Positions 44,388 to 53,724 are shown, numbered from the stretch's first letter. The stretch: DNA of 64,000 nt from DATEOR01 sp963841425 (GCA_963841425.1 CAWJCL010000002.1:744001-808000), one strand, 5' to 3'. Made by a program: numbers and translations. The notes: generated from the sequence alone by a model not told the origin.

Positions 44388-45172
44388 CACTCCGCCGGAG
44401 GCTCGTACGTCACGGCGCCCTCCGCAGCGGCGGCAAGGAGGAAGCCGACCGGGTTCATCTGTTCCTCGGCGAGATGGGCGAGGAGGCCGGCGGTACGGGC
44501 AAGGATCGGAATCGCCTTGACGGTGGTCACGGCGAATCCGAGGTCGAGCAGCACGGCGGCGATCGGCATGGCGACATTCATCGTCAGCGGCTTCCCCCAG
44601 GCCTCGGCGACCGCGTCGCGAAAGGCGCGTGCGAGGGCGACGTGCGGCCCGCTCGCGCCGCGCTCGCCGGCGAGCTCGAGAATTCGCTCCGCCCGGGGAT
44701 CGAGTGGCCGATGTACCGGGTGCCCGAACCCCGGCACCTTGCCGCCCTCCTCCTTGATCGCCCCGGCGAGCTCGGCCGCAACCGCCTCGGGCCCGGCCCC
44801 CGCTTCGACCTTCGCCTGCGCCGCCTCGAGCAGCCGGGCGCATTCCTCCGAGGTGCCGAGGACGACCGGGCCGGCGCCGAGAATCCCCGCCGCAACTGCG
44901 CCCTGGAGCGATGCGGGGTCAGCGGCCAGCGTCATCCGCGCGGCGATGTTGGTCGGCATCATCCCGTGCTCGGCGATGGCGACGAGCAGCAGGTCGAGGA
45001 AGTAGCGCTCGTCGTCGGTCGGCTCGCGGCCGGTGAGGAGGAGGTGGAAGTACTCCGTGAAGGTCAAGCGACCCATGAGGTCGCCGGCCAGATCCCGCCC
45101 GCGCACCTCCACGCGGTCGGGATACGCCTGGCTCACCTGGGTGACGGCGTCGCTCGCCTTGCCGATCTGCAT
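44387..45172 (-). CDS. Citrate synthase-family protein, citryl-CoA lyase-like
   Basis: The 261-residue protein is a short citrate-synthase fold without the N-terminal region of canonical synthases. VPGFGHPVHRPLDPRAERI near residue 135 holds the conserved His. The N-terminal RGRDLAGDLMGRLTFTEYFHLLLTG and C-terminal TVKAIPILARTAGLLAHLAEE match the citryl-CoA lyase-like group, which cleaves citryl-CoA or condenses acyl-CoAs with a keto acid. The ATG at 45172 is preferred; an upstream ATG would extend it by 6 residues. It is coupled to the CoA ligase. Confidence 0.82.
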   Translation of the reverse strand: MQIGKASDAVTQVSQAYPDRVEVRGRDLAGDLMGRLTFTEYFHLLLTGREPTDDERYFLDLLLVAIAEHGMMPTNIAARMTLAADPASLQGAVAAGILGAGPVVLGTSEECARLLEAAQAKVEAGAGPEAVAAELAGAIKEEGGKVPGFGHPVHRPLDPRAERILELAGERGASGPHVALARAFRDAVAEAWGKPLTMNVAMPIAAVLLDLGFAVTTVKAIPILARTAGLLAHLAEEQMNPVGFLLAAAAEGAVTYEPPAE

Positions 45173-45179
45173 GCCGCAT

Positions 45180-45760
45180 CTTGCCCGCATCGGGCGCGGA
45201 GCCGTCAAGCGGCCTGTACGCCGGACGCTTCGCGGGGGACCCTCTACGCGAAAGGTCGAGACGCCAGTCGTTGCAGCGCATGACCTTGCCGCCGTCCTTC
45301 GGATACTCGTACTCGCTCACGTCGACCAACGTGAAGCCGAGCTTGCGGCACATCGCGTTCGAGGGCGCATTGTCCACCGACGGATACGCATAGAGGAACC
45401 TGTGCCTCCTCTCCGCCCTCGCTCGCTCGATCGCCTGTGAAGTCGCGCTCGTCGCAACGCCGCGTCCCTGGAACGCAGGCAACACCATCCAGCCCGTCTC
45501 GTACGCCTTGCCGTCGCTCGACTCGCGCTCCCAGTAGCCGACCGAGCCGACGCTCTCGCCTGTCGCGGTCTCGACGATCTTGAACATCCGGCCCTTACCC
45601 GTGCCCGGCAGCTGCTCGTAGCGCCTTTGGCGCTCGGCGATCCTCTCGGGGCGCTCAGGGCCACCGAGATTCTCGGTCATCGCCGGGTCGCCCATGAGCT
45701 TCTCGAGGAGCGGGAGATCGTCTACGGCCCACGGCTCGATGCGAAATCGGGCTCGCTCAA
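45180..45760 (-). CDS. GNAT N-acetyltransferase, probably frameshifted at both ends
   Basis: The core of a GNAT is evident: GESVGSVGYWE, then GWMVLPAFQGRGVATSATSQAI, the acetyl-CoA loop, and NAPSNAMCRKLGFTLVDV. The normal start is a TTG at 45760 giving SEPDF, but the frame of the core (beginning RIEPWAVDDLPLLEKL) differs from it; one missing base near 45740 explains this. At the 3' end the frame runs on past RCNDWRLDL to 44919, 254 bp into the citryl-CoA-lyase gene, so a second indel near 45230 is likely. An intact 258-residue reading from ATG 45695 exists but is implausible. Confidence 0.6.
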
Positions 45761-45901
45761 CCGACCGGCTTCCTCGCCATCGCGTTTATCGAACCTCTCA
45801 ACGCAACCACCTCGAAGGTCCCGGCGCGGCGCGGCGCGGCCCGGCGCAAGCACGAATCGCGATGCCCGATTCCGAGCCGCGTGATGCGCCGGCGATGCAC
45901 A

Positions 45902-45936
45902 CGAAAATAGAAACCCCCGCATTTGCAGGGGTTTCT
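45902..45936 (-). terminator. rnpB intrinsic terminator
   Basis: Read on the minus strand, an AGAAACCCCT/AGGGG(G)TTTCT-type hairpin (45909-45936) is followed by TATTTT. It lies directly after the RNase P RNA 3' end, so it is the expected rho-independent terminator. Confidence 0.85.
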
Positions 45937-45939
45937 GTA

Positions 45940-46288
<349 letters not shown>

Positions 46289-46301
<13 letters not shown>

Positions 46302-46483
46302 ATGGTGAATTGTAGCCCCGATTCGGCGCCGGCCTCGAAGCGCGTCCCGCATTGCGGGCAGAGAATCGCCCCGCCGGTGTGGAGGACGAACTCGCCGCAG
46401 GCTGGGCACTCGAGGCTCGCGCCGCGCATGAGCGCCAGGAGCTCCTGGTCGAGAGTGCGGTTGAGGGCCACGATCTCCGTCAT
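46289..46483 (-). CDS. Small zinc-ribbon protein
   Basis: The 64-residue protein has a CPACGEF...CPQCGTRF double CxxC pair (residues 26-45), the typical zinc ribbon fold. It starts MTEIVALNRTLDQELLALMRG, a helical lead. The ATG overlaps the lexA stop region, so it is likely co-transcribed with lexA. The target (nucleic acid or protein) is unknown. Confidence 0.75.
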
Positions 46484-47121
46484 CAGACTCGCCTGAAGAC
46501 CCCGATCACCTTGCCGAGGATCTGGACGTGGGTCGGATAGAGCGGTTCGAGAGTTTCGTTCTCGGGTTGGAGCCGAATGCGGCCGTTCTCGCGGAAGAAG
46601 CGCTTCACGGTCGCCTCGTCGGCGGCCTCGTCTTCGCCGGCGAGCGCTACGACGATGTCCCCGTCGCGAGCCGTCTGCTGCTTCTGCACGACGACGTAGT
46701 CGCCGTCGAGGATGCCGGCGTCGATCATGCTCTCGCCCTTGACGCGGAGGAGAAACTCGTCCCCTCCGGCGGTCAGCGGCTCGGGCACCGCGAGGTAGTC
46801 CTCGATGTTCTCCTCCGCGAGGAGCGGTCCGCCTGCGGCGATCTCGCCGACGAGGGGGAGGCGTCGCGGGTCGGGCGGGGCGACCCGCATGGGGCGCAGG
46901 CCCGAGACGCGCTCACGGCCGACGACCTCGAGAGCACGGGGCTTGGTCGGATCGCGGCGCAGCATCCCGGCGCGCTCGAGATTCGCGAGATGCGCGTGCA
47001 CCGTCGAGGGCGAGGCCAGGCCCACCTCCTCGCCGATCTCGCGCACGGTCGGTGGATACCCGTGCTTGGCGGCGTAGCTGACGACGAAGTCGTAGATCTC
47101 CTGCTGGCGCTTGCTCAGCAT
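46483..47121 (-). CDS. lexA: LexA repressor
   Basis: LexA controls the SOS response and cleaves itself when RecA is activated. The 212-residue protein has the winged helix (LSKRQQEIYDFVVSYAAKHGYPPTVREIG; SPSTVHAHLANLERAGML), the cleavage site Ala-Gly in GEIAAGGPLL near residue 93, the catalytic Ser in VKGESMIDAGILDGD near 131 and the Lys in VVALAGEDEA..TVKRFFRE near 168. Start is the ATG at 47121; the open frame runs further upstream into tRNA-Leu. A LexA box 16 bp upstream indicates autoregulation. Confidence 0.97.
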   Translation of the reverse strand: MLSKRQQEIYDFVVSYAAKHGYPPTVREIGEEVGLASPSTVHAHLANLERAGMLRRDPTKPRALEVVGRERVSGLRPMRVAPPDPRRLPLVGEIAAGGPLLAEENIEDYLAVPEPLTAGGDEFLLRVKGESMIDAGILDGDYVVVQKQQTARDGDIVVALAGEDEAADEATVKRFFRENGRIRLQPENETLEPLYPTHVQILGKVIGVFRRV

Positions 47122-47136
47122 GCTCGGCTCCCTGGT

Positions 47137-47150
47137 CGAACGTCTGTTCG
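47137..47150 (-). promoter_or_regulatory. LexA (SOS) operator
   Basis: CGAACGTCTGTTCG is an inverted repeat CGAAC-N4-GTTCG, matching the Gram-positive LexA box. It lies 16 bases upstream of the lexA ATG, where repression of its own gene is expected. Confidence 0.85.
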
Positions 47151-47211
47151 CATCACGGTAGCGCGGCTTTCGGACGGAGTCAAACCCGCCCGTCGCTACA
47201 ATGCGCTTCGC

Positions 47212-47297
<86 letters not shown>

Positions 47298-47313
47298 TAG
47301 CAGGCAGCCCGAA

Positions 47314-47338
47314 AGGCACCCCCGCATGAGGGGTGCCT
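47314..47338 (+). terminator. Terminator of tRNA-Leu
   Basis: A hairpin AGGCACCCC/GGGGTGCCT with loop CGCATGA is followed by TCATTCT. It lies 16 bases after the tRNA. The ATG within the loop is not a start codon. Confidence 0.8.
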
Positions 47339-47373
47339 TCATTCTCCCTGCGTCGCTAAGGTACGCGCGGCTC

Positions 47374-48819
47374 GTGCGCGAACTTTGTGGAGAGGCGATC
47401 GACGCGGCAATGGCCGGCGGGGCCGGTTACGCCGATGCGCGCGCGGTGACGCGCCGGGCCCAGAACGTGGCGACGAAGAACGGCGAGGTCGAGTCGGTCT
47501 CGGACGGCGAGACCGAGGGCGTCGGCGTCCGCGTCCTCGTCGACGGCGCCTGGGGATTCGCGGGCGACCGTCGGCTGACGCAGGAAGGAGCACGGTCTGC
47601 TGCCGAACGCGCGGTCGCTTTCGCCCGTGCGAGCGCCGGCCGCGCCGGGAGGCGCCAGGTCGAGCTCGCGCCCGCGCCCGCCGAGAAGGGCGAGTACCGA
47701 ACCCCCGCCCGACGCGACCCGGTGGACGTCCCGCTCTCCGAGAAGGTCGAGCTCTGCCTCCGGGCCGAAGGGGCGATGAAGCACGAGGACGTGAAGATCA
47801 CGGAGGCGACGCTTCGCGCCCAGCGCGAGCAGCGGGCGTTTCAATCCTCCGAGGGAGCGGACGTCTATCAGGAGTTCGTGGAGTGCGGAGGCGGGATCGA
47901 CGCGCTCGCGATCCGCGACGGGAAGGTGCAGATCCGCAGCTACCCGAGCGCCCACGGCGGCTCGAGCTCGCAGTCGGGCTGGGAGTACGTCGAGGGCCTC
48001 GACCTGCCGGGCAACGCGCCCCGCGTGGCCGAGGAGGCGGCGGCCCTGCTCCGCGCCGACCCGTGCCCGTCGGGGGTGACCACGGTCGTCCTCGACAGCG
48101 AGCAGATGGTGCTGCAGGTGCACGAGTCGGTGGGCCACCCGACCGAGCTCGACCGCGTCTACGGCACCGAGGCGGCCTACGCGGGCACGAGCTTTCTCAA
48201 GCCGGGCGACCTCGGCAGCCTCCGCTACGGCTCCGACCTCATGAACATCACCGCGGACTCGACGACTGCCGGCGGACTCGGCACGTTCGCCTTCGACGAC
48301 GAGGGCGTGCCTGCGGGACGGCAGCCGGTGGTCGAGGGGGGAGTCCTGAACGGCTTCCTCTCCTCGCGCGAGACGGCGCGGATGATCGGGGCGGGGAACG
48401 GCGGCTCGATGCGCGCCGACGGCTGGAGTCGGATGCCGCTCGTCCGCATGACGAACCTGCACCTGGAGCCGGACGAGGGGTCCCTCGACGACCTGCTCGC
48501 CGACGTCGGCGACGGCATCTTCATGTGCACGAACAAGAGTTGGTCGATCGACGACAAGCGGCTCAACTTCCAGTTCGGGACGCAGATCGCGTGGGAGATC
48601 AAAAACGGCAACCTCGGGCGCATGCTGCGCGACGCGACCTACATGGGCACGACGCCGATCTTCTGGTCCGGCCTCGACGCGGTCGCGGGTCCCGACACGT
48701 GGCACCTCTACGGCTTGACGAACTGCGGCAAGGGCCAGCCGGGCCAGCACGCGCATGTGTCCCACGGCACCTCGCCCGGCCGCTTCCGCAACGTCCAGGT
48801 CGGTGTCCGTGGCGTCTGA
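47374..48819 (+). CDS. tldD: Metalloprotease TldD
   Basis: TldD forms a heterodimeric metalloprotease with TldE that degrades unfolded or small modified peptides. The 481-residue protein has the HExxxH motif in VLQVHESVGHPTELD near residue 250, a third ligand Cys region in GLTNCGKGQPGQ near 450, and the N-terminal ATKNGEVESVSDGETEG. I start at the GTG at 47374. The earlier ATG at 47326 lies in the tRNA terminator loop and is unlikely to be used. It ends 11 bases after the tldE start. Confidence 0.93.
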   Translation: MRELCGEAIDAAMAGGAGYADARAVTRRAQNVATKNGEVESVSDGETEGVGVRVLVDGAWGFAGDRRLTQEGARSAAERAVAFARASAGRAGRRQVELAPAPAEKGEYRTPARRDPVDVPLSEKVELCLRAEGAMKHEDVKITEATLRAQREQRAFQSSEGADVYQEFVECGGGIDALAIRDGKVQIRSYPSAHGGSSSQSGWEYVEGLDLPGNAPRVAEEAAALLRADPCPSGVTTVVLDSEQMVLQVHESVGHPTELDRVYGTEAAYAGTSFLKPGDLGSLRYGSDLMNITADSTTAGGLGTFAFDDEGVPAGRQPVVEGGVLNGFLSSRETARMIGAGNGGSMRADGWSRMPLVRMTNLHLEPDEGSLDDLLADVGDGIFMCTNKSWSIDDKRLNFQFGTQIAWEIKNGNLGRMLRDATYMGTTPIFWSGLDAVAGPDTWHLYGLTNCGKGQPGQHAHVSHGTSPGRFRNVQVGVRGV

Positions 48820-50179
48820 CGGCCGGGCGCTCGAGCTCGCCGACCGCGCCTGGCGGGCCGCCGAGGCGGACGAGGCGGACGCAGTCGTCCAGGTCGAGGA
48901 GTCGGGGTTTGCCCGCTTCGCCGGCTCCGAGGTCCATCAGCCCACGCTGATCAGCGACGAGTCGATCACCCTCCGTGTCGTCCGCGACGGCAAGGTCGGG
49001 TGTGCGGTCACGAACCGAACCGACGACGAGGGTCTCCGGGAAATGGCGCGGCGCGCCGCGGAGGCCGCCGACAGCGCGCCGGCGGATCCCGCGTACGCAG
49101 GGCTACAGCCACCGGTCTCCGTCCCCGACGTGGCCGGAAACGACGACGAGACCGCGGTGCTGACCCCTGAGGAGCAGGCCGCGCTCGCCGCGCAGGCGAT
49201 CGAGGCGGCGCCCGACTACGGCCTCTACGGGTATTTCACGAGCGGTGCGACCGATACGGCGGTGGCCTCGAGCACCGGTCATGCGGTCAGCCAGAGCATG
49301 ACCGACGCGAGCATTCTCGCCATCGCGGCCTCGGACGACGCTTCCGGATACGCGGAGGCGACGTCCTGGAAGGTGGGCGACCTCGACCCGGCGGCCTGCG
49401 CGCGGGAAGCCGCCGAGAAAGCGGCCAGGACGCGTGGCGCGACCGAGATCGGAGCCGGCACGCATGCGGCGATCCTCGAGCCCTACGCTTTCTCCGAGCT
49501 CCTCTGGTACTTCGGCTTCAGCTCCCTCGGAGCCCTGTCCTGCCTCGAGGGTCGGAGCTATCTGAGCGGGCGGCTCGGGGAGAAGCTCTTCCACGAGAGC
49601 TTCACGCTCATCGACGACGGTCTCGACCCCGAGGGCATGCCGAAGGCGTTCGATCTCGAAGGCGTGCCCAAGCAGCGCGTCACGATCGTCGAGGACGGCG
49701 TCGCGAAGGAGGTCGTCTGGGACCGCCGCACCGCGAAGCGTGCCGGCGAGGGCCGCGAGTCCACCGGCCACGCGCTCACCGCCCCCGCGCAGGGATTCGG
49801 CCCGCTGCCGCTCAACCTCTCGGTGCGCGCGGGCGACGTCCCGACCGGTGACCTGCCGGAACGCGTGGGCGACGGCATCTACGTCACCCGGCTGCACTAC
49901 CTCGGCGTCGTCGACCCCCGCGAAGGGATCATCACCGGCATGACGCGCGACGGCACGTTCAAGATCGAGGGCGGTAAGGTGACGAAGCCGCTCGTGAACC
50001 TCCGCTTCACCACATCGTTCCCGAAGCTCGTCGAGGGGATCCTCGGCCTCTCCAACGAGGTCGTGCTCGTGAACCGCAGCGACTACTACGACGAGCGCTA
50101 CCCCTTCGGGACGCGGGTGCCCGCGATCGCCACGAGCGCGTTCACGATCGTCGGCACCGGATCGGGACCCGGGCTCTAG
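48809..50179 (+). CDS. tldE: TldE/PmbA metalloprotease partner
   Basis: The 456-residue protein is the TldD partner lacking the HExxxH motif. Visible features include NDDETAVLTPEEQAALAAQAI, GAGTHAAILEPYAFSELLWYFGF, GREGIITGMTRDGTFKIEGGKV-like and the C-terminal LVNRSDYYDERYPFGTRVPAIA. It begins with GTG at 48809 (another at 48803), overlapping the tldD end by 11 bp. It would form the active site lid with TldD. Confidence 0.92.
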   Translation: MASDGRALELADRAWRAAEADEADAVVQVEESGFARFAGSEVHQPTLISDESITLRVVRDGKVGCAVTNRTDDEGLREMARRAAEAADSAPADPAYAGLQPPVSVPDVAGNDDETAVLTPEEQAALAAQAIEAAPDYGLYGYFTSGATDTAVASSTGHAVSQSMTDASILAIAASDDASGYAEATSWKVGDLDPAACAREAAEKAARTRGATEIGAGTHAAILEPYAFSELLWYFGFSSLGALSCLEGRSYLSGRLGEKLFHESFTLIDDGLDPEGMPKAFDLEGVPKQRVTIVEDGVAKEVVWDRRTAKRAGEGRESTGHALTAPAQGFGPLPLNLSVRAGDVPTGDLPERVGDGIYVTRLHYLGVVDPREGIITGMTRDGTFKIEGGKVTKPLVNLRFTTSFPKLVEGILGLSNEVVLVNRSDYYDERYPFGTRVPAIATSAFTIVGTGSGPGL

Positions 50180-51246
50180 TGCCCGCCGTTCTCGTCGGCA
50201 CCCGGAAGGGCCTCTTCGTCCTCTCCTCCGACGAGGACCGCCGCGACTGGGAAGTCTCCGGCCCGCTCTTGAAAGGCTGGGAGGTCTTCCACGCCGTTCC
50301 CGACCCGCGCGACGGCTCGGTCTACGCGGCGACGAACAGCTTCGTCTACGGCGCCACGGTGCACCGCTCGGAGGATCGGGGCGAGACGTGGACGCGCTCC
50401 GAGGAGCTCGGTCTCCCCGAGGCCACGGGTCTCACGCTCGAGAAGACATGGCACGTCCGGCCGGGCCGCGAGGGCGAGGACGGCCGCCTCTGGCTCGGCG
50501 GGGCACCGGGCGTCCTCTTCCGAAGCGACGACTCCGGCCGCACGTGGGAGACCGTGCAGAGCCTCGTCGGGCACGAGTCCCGGGAGAAGTGGAACCCGGG
50601 GGCGGGCGGGATGTGTTGCCACTCCATCCAGCTCGACCCGGACGACTCCAAGCGGATGTACGTCGCGATCTCCGCCGCCGGGACCTTCCGCACCGAGGAC
50701 GGCGGCGAGTCCTGGGAGCCCGCCAACTCGGGCGTGGCGGCCGACTTCTTCCCGGACAACCCGTTCCCCGAAGTCGGGCAGTGCGTGCACAAGCTGCTCG
50801 TCCACCCCGCCCGGCCGGAGCGGCTCTGGCAACAGAACCACTGCGGCGTGTACCGCTCGGACGACCACGGCCGAAACTGGGAGCGGCTGGAGGGCAACGG
50901 GCTTCCGAGCGGCTTCGGGTTCCCGATCATGCTCGACCCTTCCGATCCGGACACCGCCTTGGTCATTCCGGAGGAAGGCGCCGAGAACCGCGTCACCCCC
51001 GACGCGCGCCTCGGCGTCTACCGCACGCGCGACGCGGGGGCGAGCTGGGAGCTCCTCGAGGGCGGCCTGCCGCAGCCGGCCTGGGTGGCGGTGCTTCGCG
51101 AATCGTCGGCGTTCGACGACGGCGGCGCCTATTTCGGGACGCAGAGCGGCTCGGTCTTCGCGAGCGCCGACGGCGGGGACAGCTGGGTCGAGGCCGTGAC
51201 GCACCTTCCGCCGATCCTCTCCGTCGAGGCGGCCGACTGGCCGTAG
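50179..51246 (+). CDS. BNR-repeat (sialidase-like beta-propeller) protein
   Basis: The 355-residue protein contains at least six Asp-box repeats (SEDRGETW, SDDSGRTW, TEDGGESW, SDDHGRNW, TRDAGASW, SADGGDSW), spaced to form a beta propeller like sialidases and WD/YVTN proteins. No signal peptide is visible, so it is probably cytoplasmic. The start GTG overlaps the tldE stop by one base (TAGTG). A MoaD/ThiS-like protein follows. Enzymatic activity is unproven. Confidence 0.85.
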   Translation: MPAVLVGTRKGLFVLSSDEDRRDWEVSGPLLKGWEVFHAVPDPRDGSVYAATNSFVYGATVHRSEDRGETWTRSEELGLPEATGLTLEKTWHVRPGREGEDGRLWLGGAPGVLFRSDDSGRTWETVQSLVGHESREKWNPGAGGMCCHSIQLDPDDSKRMYVAISAAGTFRTEDGGESWEPANSGVAADFFPDNPFPEVGQCVHKLLVHPARPERLWQQNHCGVYRSDDHGRNWERLEGNGLPSGFGFPIMLDPSDPDTALVIPEEGAENRVTPDARLGVYRTRDAGASWELLEGGLPQPAWVAVLRESSAFDDGGAYFGTQSGSVFASADGGDSWVEAVTHLPPILSVEAADWP

Positions 51247-51260
51247 TCCTCCTCCCGGGG

Positions 51261-51494
51261 ATGCTGGCCGCCGAGGTCGGCGGGCAGCGCCGCTTCGAGG
51301 TCGAGGCGGACACCGTCGGCTCCGCGCTCGGCTCCCTGCCGGTCGCCAACCTCGTCTTCGACGAGCGTGGTCGGCTACGGCAGCTCGTGAACGTCTACGT
51401 GGACGGCGTGGACGTGCGCGAGCACGAGGGCATGAACACGCCGCTTACGGGCATCGAAGAGATCCGCCTCGTCGCCGCGATCGCCGGGGGCTAA
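51261..51494 (+). CDS. MoaD/ThiS-family ubiquitin-like sulfur carrier homologue
   Basis: The reading frame (77 residues from the ATG at 51261) contains RRFEVEADTVGSALGSLP and LVNVYVDGVDVREHEG, ending AAIAGG. The terminal GG and the beta-grasp pattern match MoaD/ThiS carriers. The first beta strand, VVLLPGML, lies before this ATG, so the real start may be a CTG at 51237. The gene follows the BNR gene with a 1-codon gap; the pairing occurs in other actinobacteria. Confidence 0.75.
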   Translation: MLAAEVGGQRRFEVEADTVGSALGSLPVANLVFDERGRLRQLVNVYVDGVDVREHEGMNTPLTGIEEIRLVAAIAGG

Positions 51495-51712
51495 AGGACG
51501 TAGAACAGCGCGATCGTGTTGAAGCCGAAGAGCGCGGCGACGACGAGCGTGAGCCGTGTCAGGTTGCGCTCGACGATGTGCTGGCCCCCCTGCGACGCGG
51601 GCGTGAAGCCCATGCCGCCGAAGCCCGTGTCGCGCCCGGAGTGCATGAGCACGAGCACGACGAGAATCACGGAGAGGAGAACCTGGACAACCGGCAGGAT
51701 GACGTCGAACAC
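51491..51712 (-). CDS. secG: Preprotein translocase subunit SecG
   Basis: SecG assists the SecYEG channel. The 73-residue protein has a hydrophobic helix (VVQVLLSVILVVLVLMHSG) followed by a Gly-rich loop (DTGFGGMGFTP) and a second helix (LTRLTLVVAALFGFNTIALFYV). I start at GTG 51712, giving FDVILPVVQVLL. An upstream ATG at 51736 is possible. It converges with the MoaD-like gene by 4 bp. Confidence 0.9.
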   Translation of the reverse strand: MFDVILPVVQVLLSVILVVLVLMHSGRDTGFGGMGFTPASQGGQHIVERNLTRLTLVVAALFGFNTIALFYVL

Positions 51713-51716
51713 GGCC

Positions 51717-51806
51717 TCAGGATAGCGAGAGGGCACAGGTGACGGCGAGGACCGTCCGCACCAGGTCCTGCCACGTCCGGACGACGTCGGGCTCGAGCTG
51801 GGTCAT
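51717..51806 (-). CDS. Candidate 29-residue peptide coupled to CDF gene
   Basis: A short frame starts with ATG inside ATGA of the CDF transporter stop and ends just before the secG start. It encodes TQLEPDVVRTWQDLVRTVL, then a small hydrophobic tail. It has the same junction type as genuine neighbours, but its size and lack of homologues make it doubtful. Confidence 0.25.
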   Translation of the reverse strand: MTQLEPDVVRTWQDLVRTVLAVTCALSLS

Positions 51807-52705
51807 GCCGTCGACCGCCGGATCTCGAGGCCGCTCGCGGTCCCCACGTGCTCGACCTGAAGCGTCGCGTGCTCGAGGCCGAAGCGCTCTTCGAGCATGC
51901 GCTCGAGCTCGAGCCGGATCCGATGGCAGTCCGCGCCCGGCTCGACGAGCACGTGTGCCGAGAGAGCCGGAAAGCCGTCGGTCACGGTCCAGACGTGCAG
52001 GTCGTGGGTTTCCACAACCCCCTCGTGCTCCACGATCGCGCGACCGACCTCGCCCGGCGGCGCGGAGGCGGGCGCACCTTCGAGGAAGATTCGCCCGGAC
52101 TCCCGCAGGAGCGTGATGCTCGCCCAGAACATGAGTCCGGCGACGAAGAGGGAGGCGATCGGGTCGAAGCGGTTCCACCCTGTCGCGAGGATCAGAACGC
52201 CCGCGAGGGCCGTGCCGACGAACGCGGCCAGGTCGGTGGCGATGTGCAGATACGCGCCGCGCACGTTCAGGCTCTGCCGCTCCGCGCCGGCCATGAGCGC
52301 GAGGACGGCGAGGTTCACGACGATCCCGACCACGGCCACCACGGTCACGATCCCGGCCTCCACCTCGGGCGGCGAGATGAGCCGGCGGATCGCCGAGTAG
52401 ACGATCAGGAGCCCGATCACGACGAGCGTGATCCCGTTCGCCTGTGCGGCGAGTATCTCCGCGCGCGCGAAGCCGAACGTCCACCGGCCGCGGGCCGGCA
52501 GGGAGGCAGCCCACGCTGCGAAGAGCGCGAGCCCGAGCGCGGAGGCGTCGGTCAGCATGTGCCCCGCGTCCGCGAGCAGGGCGAGCGAGCTGGCCACGAT
52601 CCCGAGCACGACCTCGGCGACCATGAAGGCGAGGAGCAGCCCGAGCGAGAGGGCAAGAATGCGTCGGTCGGCGCGGGAATCGGCGTGCACGTGCATATGG
52701 CTCAT
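51803..52705 (-). CDS. Cation diffusion facilitator (CzcD-like)
   Basis: The 300-residue transporter exports Zn2+ or similar divalent ions by proton antiport. There are six membrane segments with the zinc site in ALLADAGHMLTDASALGLAL near residue 44 and in GAYLHIATDLAAFVGTAL near 145. The His-rich N-terminus SHMHVHAD and cytoplasmic C-terminal domain (THDLHVWTVTDGFPALSAHV) are typical. The ATG overlaps the glycosyltransferase stop (ATGA). Confidence 0.93.
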   Translation of the reverse strand: MSHMHVHADSRADRRILALSLGLLLAFMVAEVVLGIVASSLALLADAGHMLTDASALGLALFAAWAASLPARGRWTFGFARAEILAAQANGITLVVIGLLIVYSAIRRLISPPEVEAGIVTVVAVVGIVVNLAVLALMAGAERQSLNVRGAYLHIATDLAAFVGTALAGVLILATGWNRFDPIASLFVAGLMFWASITLLRESGRIFLEGAPASAPPGEVGRAIVEHEGVVETHDLHVWTVTDGFPALSAHVLVEPGADCHRIRLELERMLEERFGLEHATLQVEHVGTASGLEIRRSTA

Positions 52706-53724
52706 TCTGGCGTCTCGCCGGCCAAGAGTCGTGCCACCCGCGCAGCCTGCTTGACGACGTCGTGCTCCTCGGCGACCGCCCGGGCCGCCGCGTTCGGCCT
52801 CGGGAGCTCCGCGGCCGCGCGCAGTCCGGCGGCGATCGACTCGACGCTGCCGGGATCGACGAGGACACCTGTCTCGGGAGTGAGGAGCTCGGCCGGTCCG
52901 CCGATGCGCGTGGCGAGCACCGGACGCTCGCACGCGAGCGCCTCGAGCACCGCTTGCCCGAAGGGCTCGATCAGGCTCGGCTGGCAGACGACGTCGCTCG
53001 CGGCGATCAGGTCAGGCACGCGCTCGTGCGGCACGCGGCCGACGAGTTTGACGCCGTCTCGTCCCTCCAGCTGGTGGCGCAGCGGCCCGTCGCCCGCGAA
53101 GACGAGGGATCCGGAGTCAAGACCGGCAAAGGCATCCGCCAGCCGGACGACGTTCTTCCGCTCGTCCAGAGTCCCGACGCAGAGGTAATGCGTGCCCGGG
53201 TGCTCCCACCCCAGCTTGGCACGAAGCGGCTCCGGATCACGATGCCGGAAACGCGCGAGATCGACGCCCGAGTCGATGACGTGCACCTTGCCCTGCGCGT
53301 CCGGGATCTTTGCCTCGAGCTCGCCCCGGAGGAAGTCGGACACCGCGATCACCGCATCCGCACGGCGGATTGCCGCGGCTGTCGCAGTCGCGACGCCCGG
53401 GATGGCGCCGACGTTGCGGACGTCACGGCCATGCGCGGTGAGAACCAGGCGCGCGCCGGCCCGTCGCGCGGCGAAGGCCGCCGCCGCTCCTGCCGGGAAG
53501 AGGAAGTGCGCGTAGACGACGTCGGGATGAAACCGGCGCGCCTCGGCGAGCGCACGAGCCGCCAGGCCTCCGTACTTGGCCGGCGAGCCGCCCCGGTGAT
53601 CGATCACGACACGGGAGACCTCGTTTCCGGCGCGCTCGAGCTCGTCGGCGAGCTGCTTCACGAAGACGCCGAGGTCCGGAGCCGAAGGGCCGGGATACAT
53701 CTGAGAAACGAGCAAGACACGCAT
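52702..53724 (-). CDS. GT4-type glycosyltransferase
   Basis: The 340-residue GT-B enzyme has an N-terminal Rossmann half (RVLLVSQMYPGPSAPDLG, YAHFLFPAGAAAAF) and the nucleotide-sugar half with VGTLDERKNVVRLADAF and EPFGQAVLEALACERPV (the E-x7-E retaining motif) near residue 270. It transfers a sugar to an unknown acceptor, probably a lipid or wall component. Start is ATG at 53724. Confidence 0.92.
   Translation of the reverse strand: MRVLLVSQMYPGPSAPDLGVFVKQLADELERAGNEVSRVVIDHRGGSPAKYGGLAARALAEARRFHPDVVYAHFLFPAGAAAAFAARRAGARLVLTAHGRDVRNVGAIPGVATATAAAIRRADAVIAVSDFLRGELEAKIPDAQGKVHVIDSGVDLARFRHRDPEPLRAKLGWEHPGTHYLCVGTLDERKNVVRLADAFAGLDSGSLVFAGDGPLRHQLEGRDGVKLVGRVPHERVPDLIAASDVVCQPSLIEPFGQAVLEALACERPVLATRIGGPAELLTPETGVLVDPGSVESIAAGLRAAAELPRPNAAARAVAEEHDVVKQAARVARLLAGETPE

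Noticed and set aside
45826..45848. GCGCGGC tandem repeat
   Set aside because: A short low-complexity GC run with no evidence of expansion or function.
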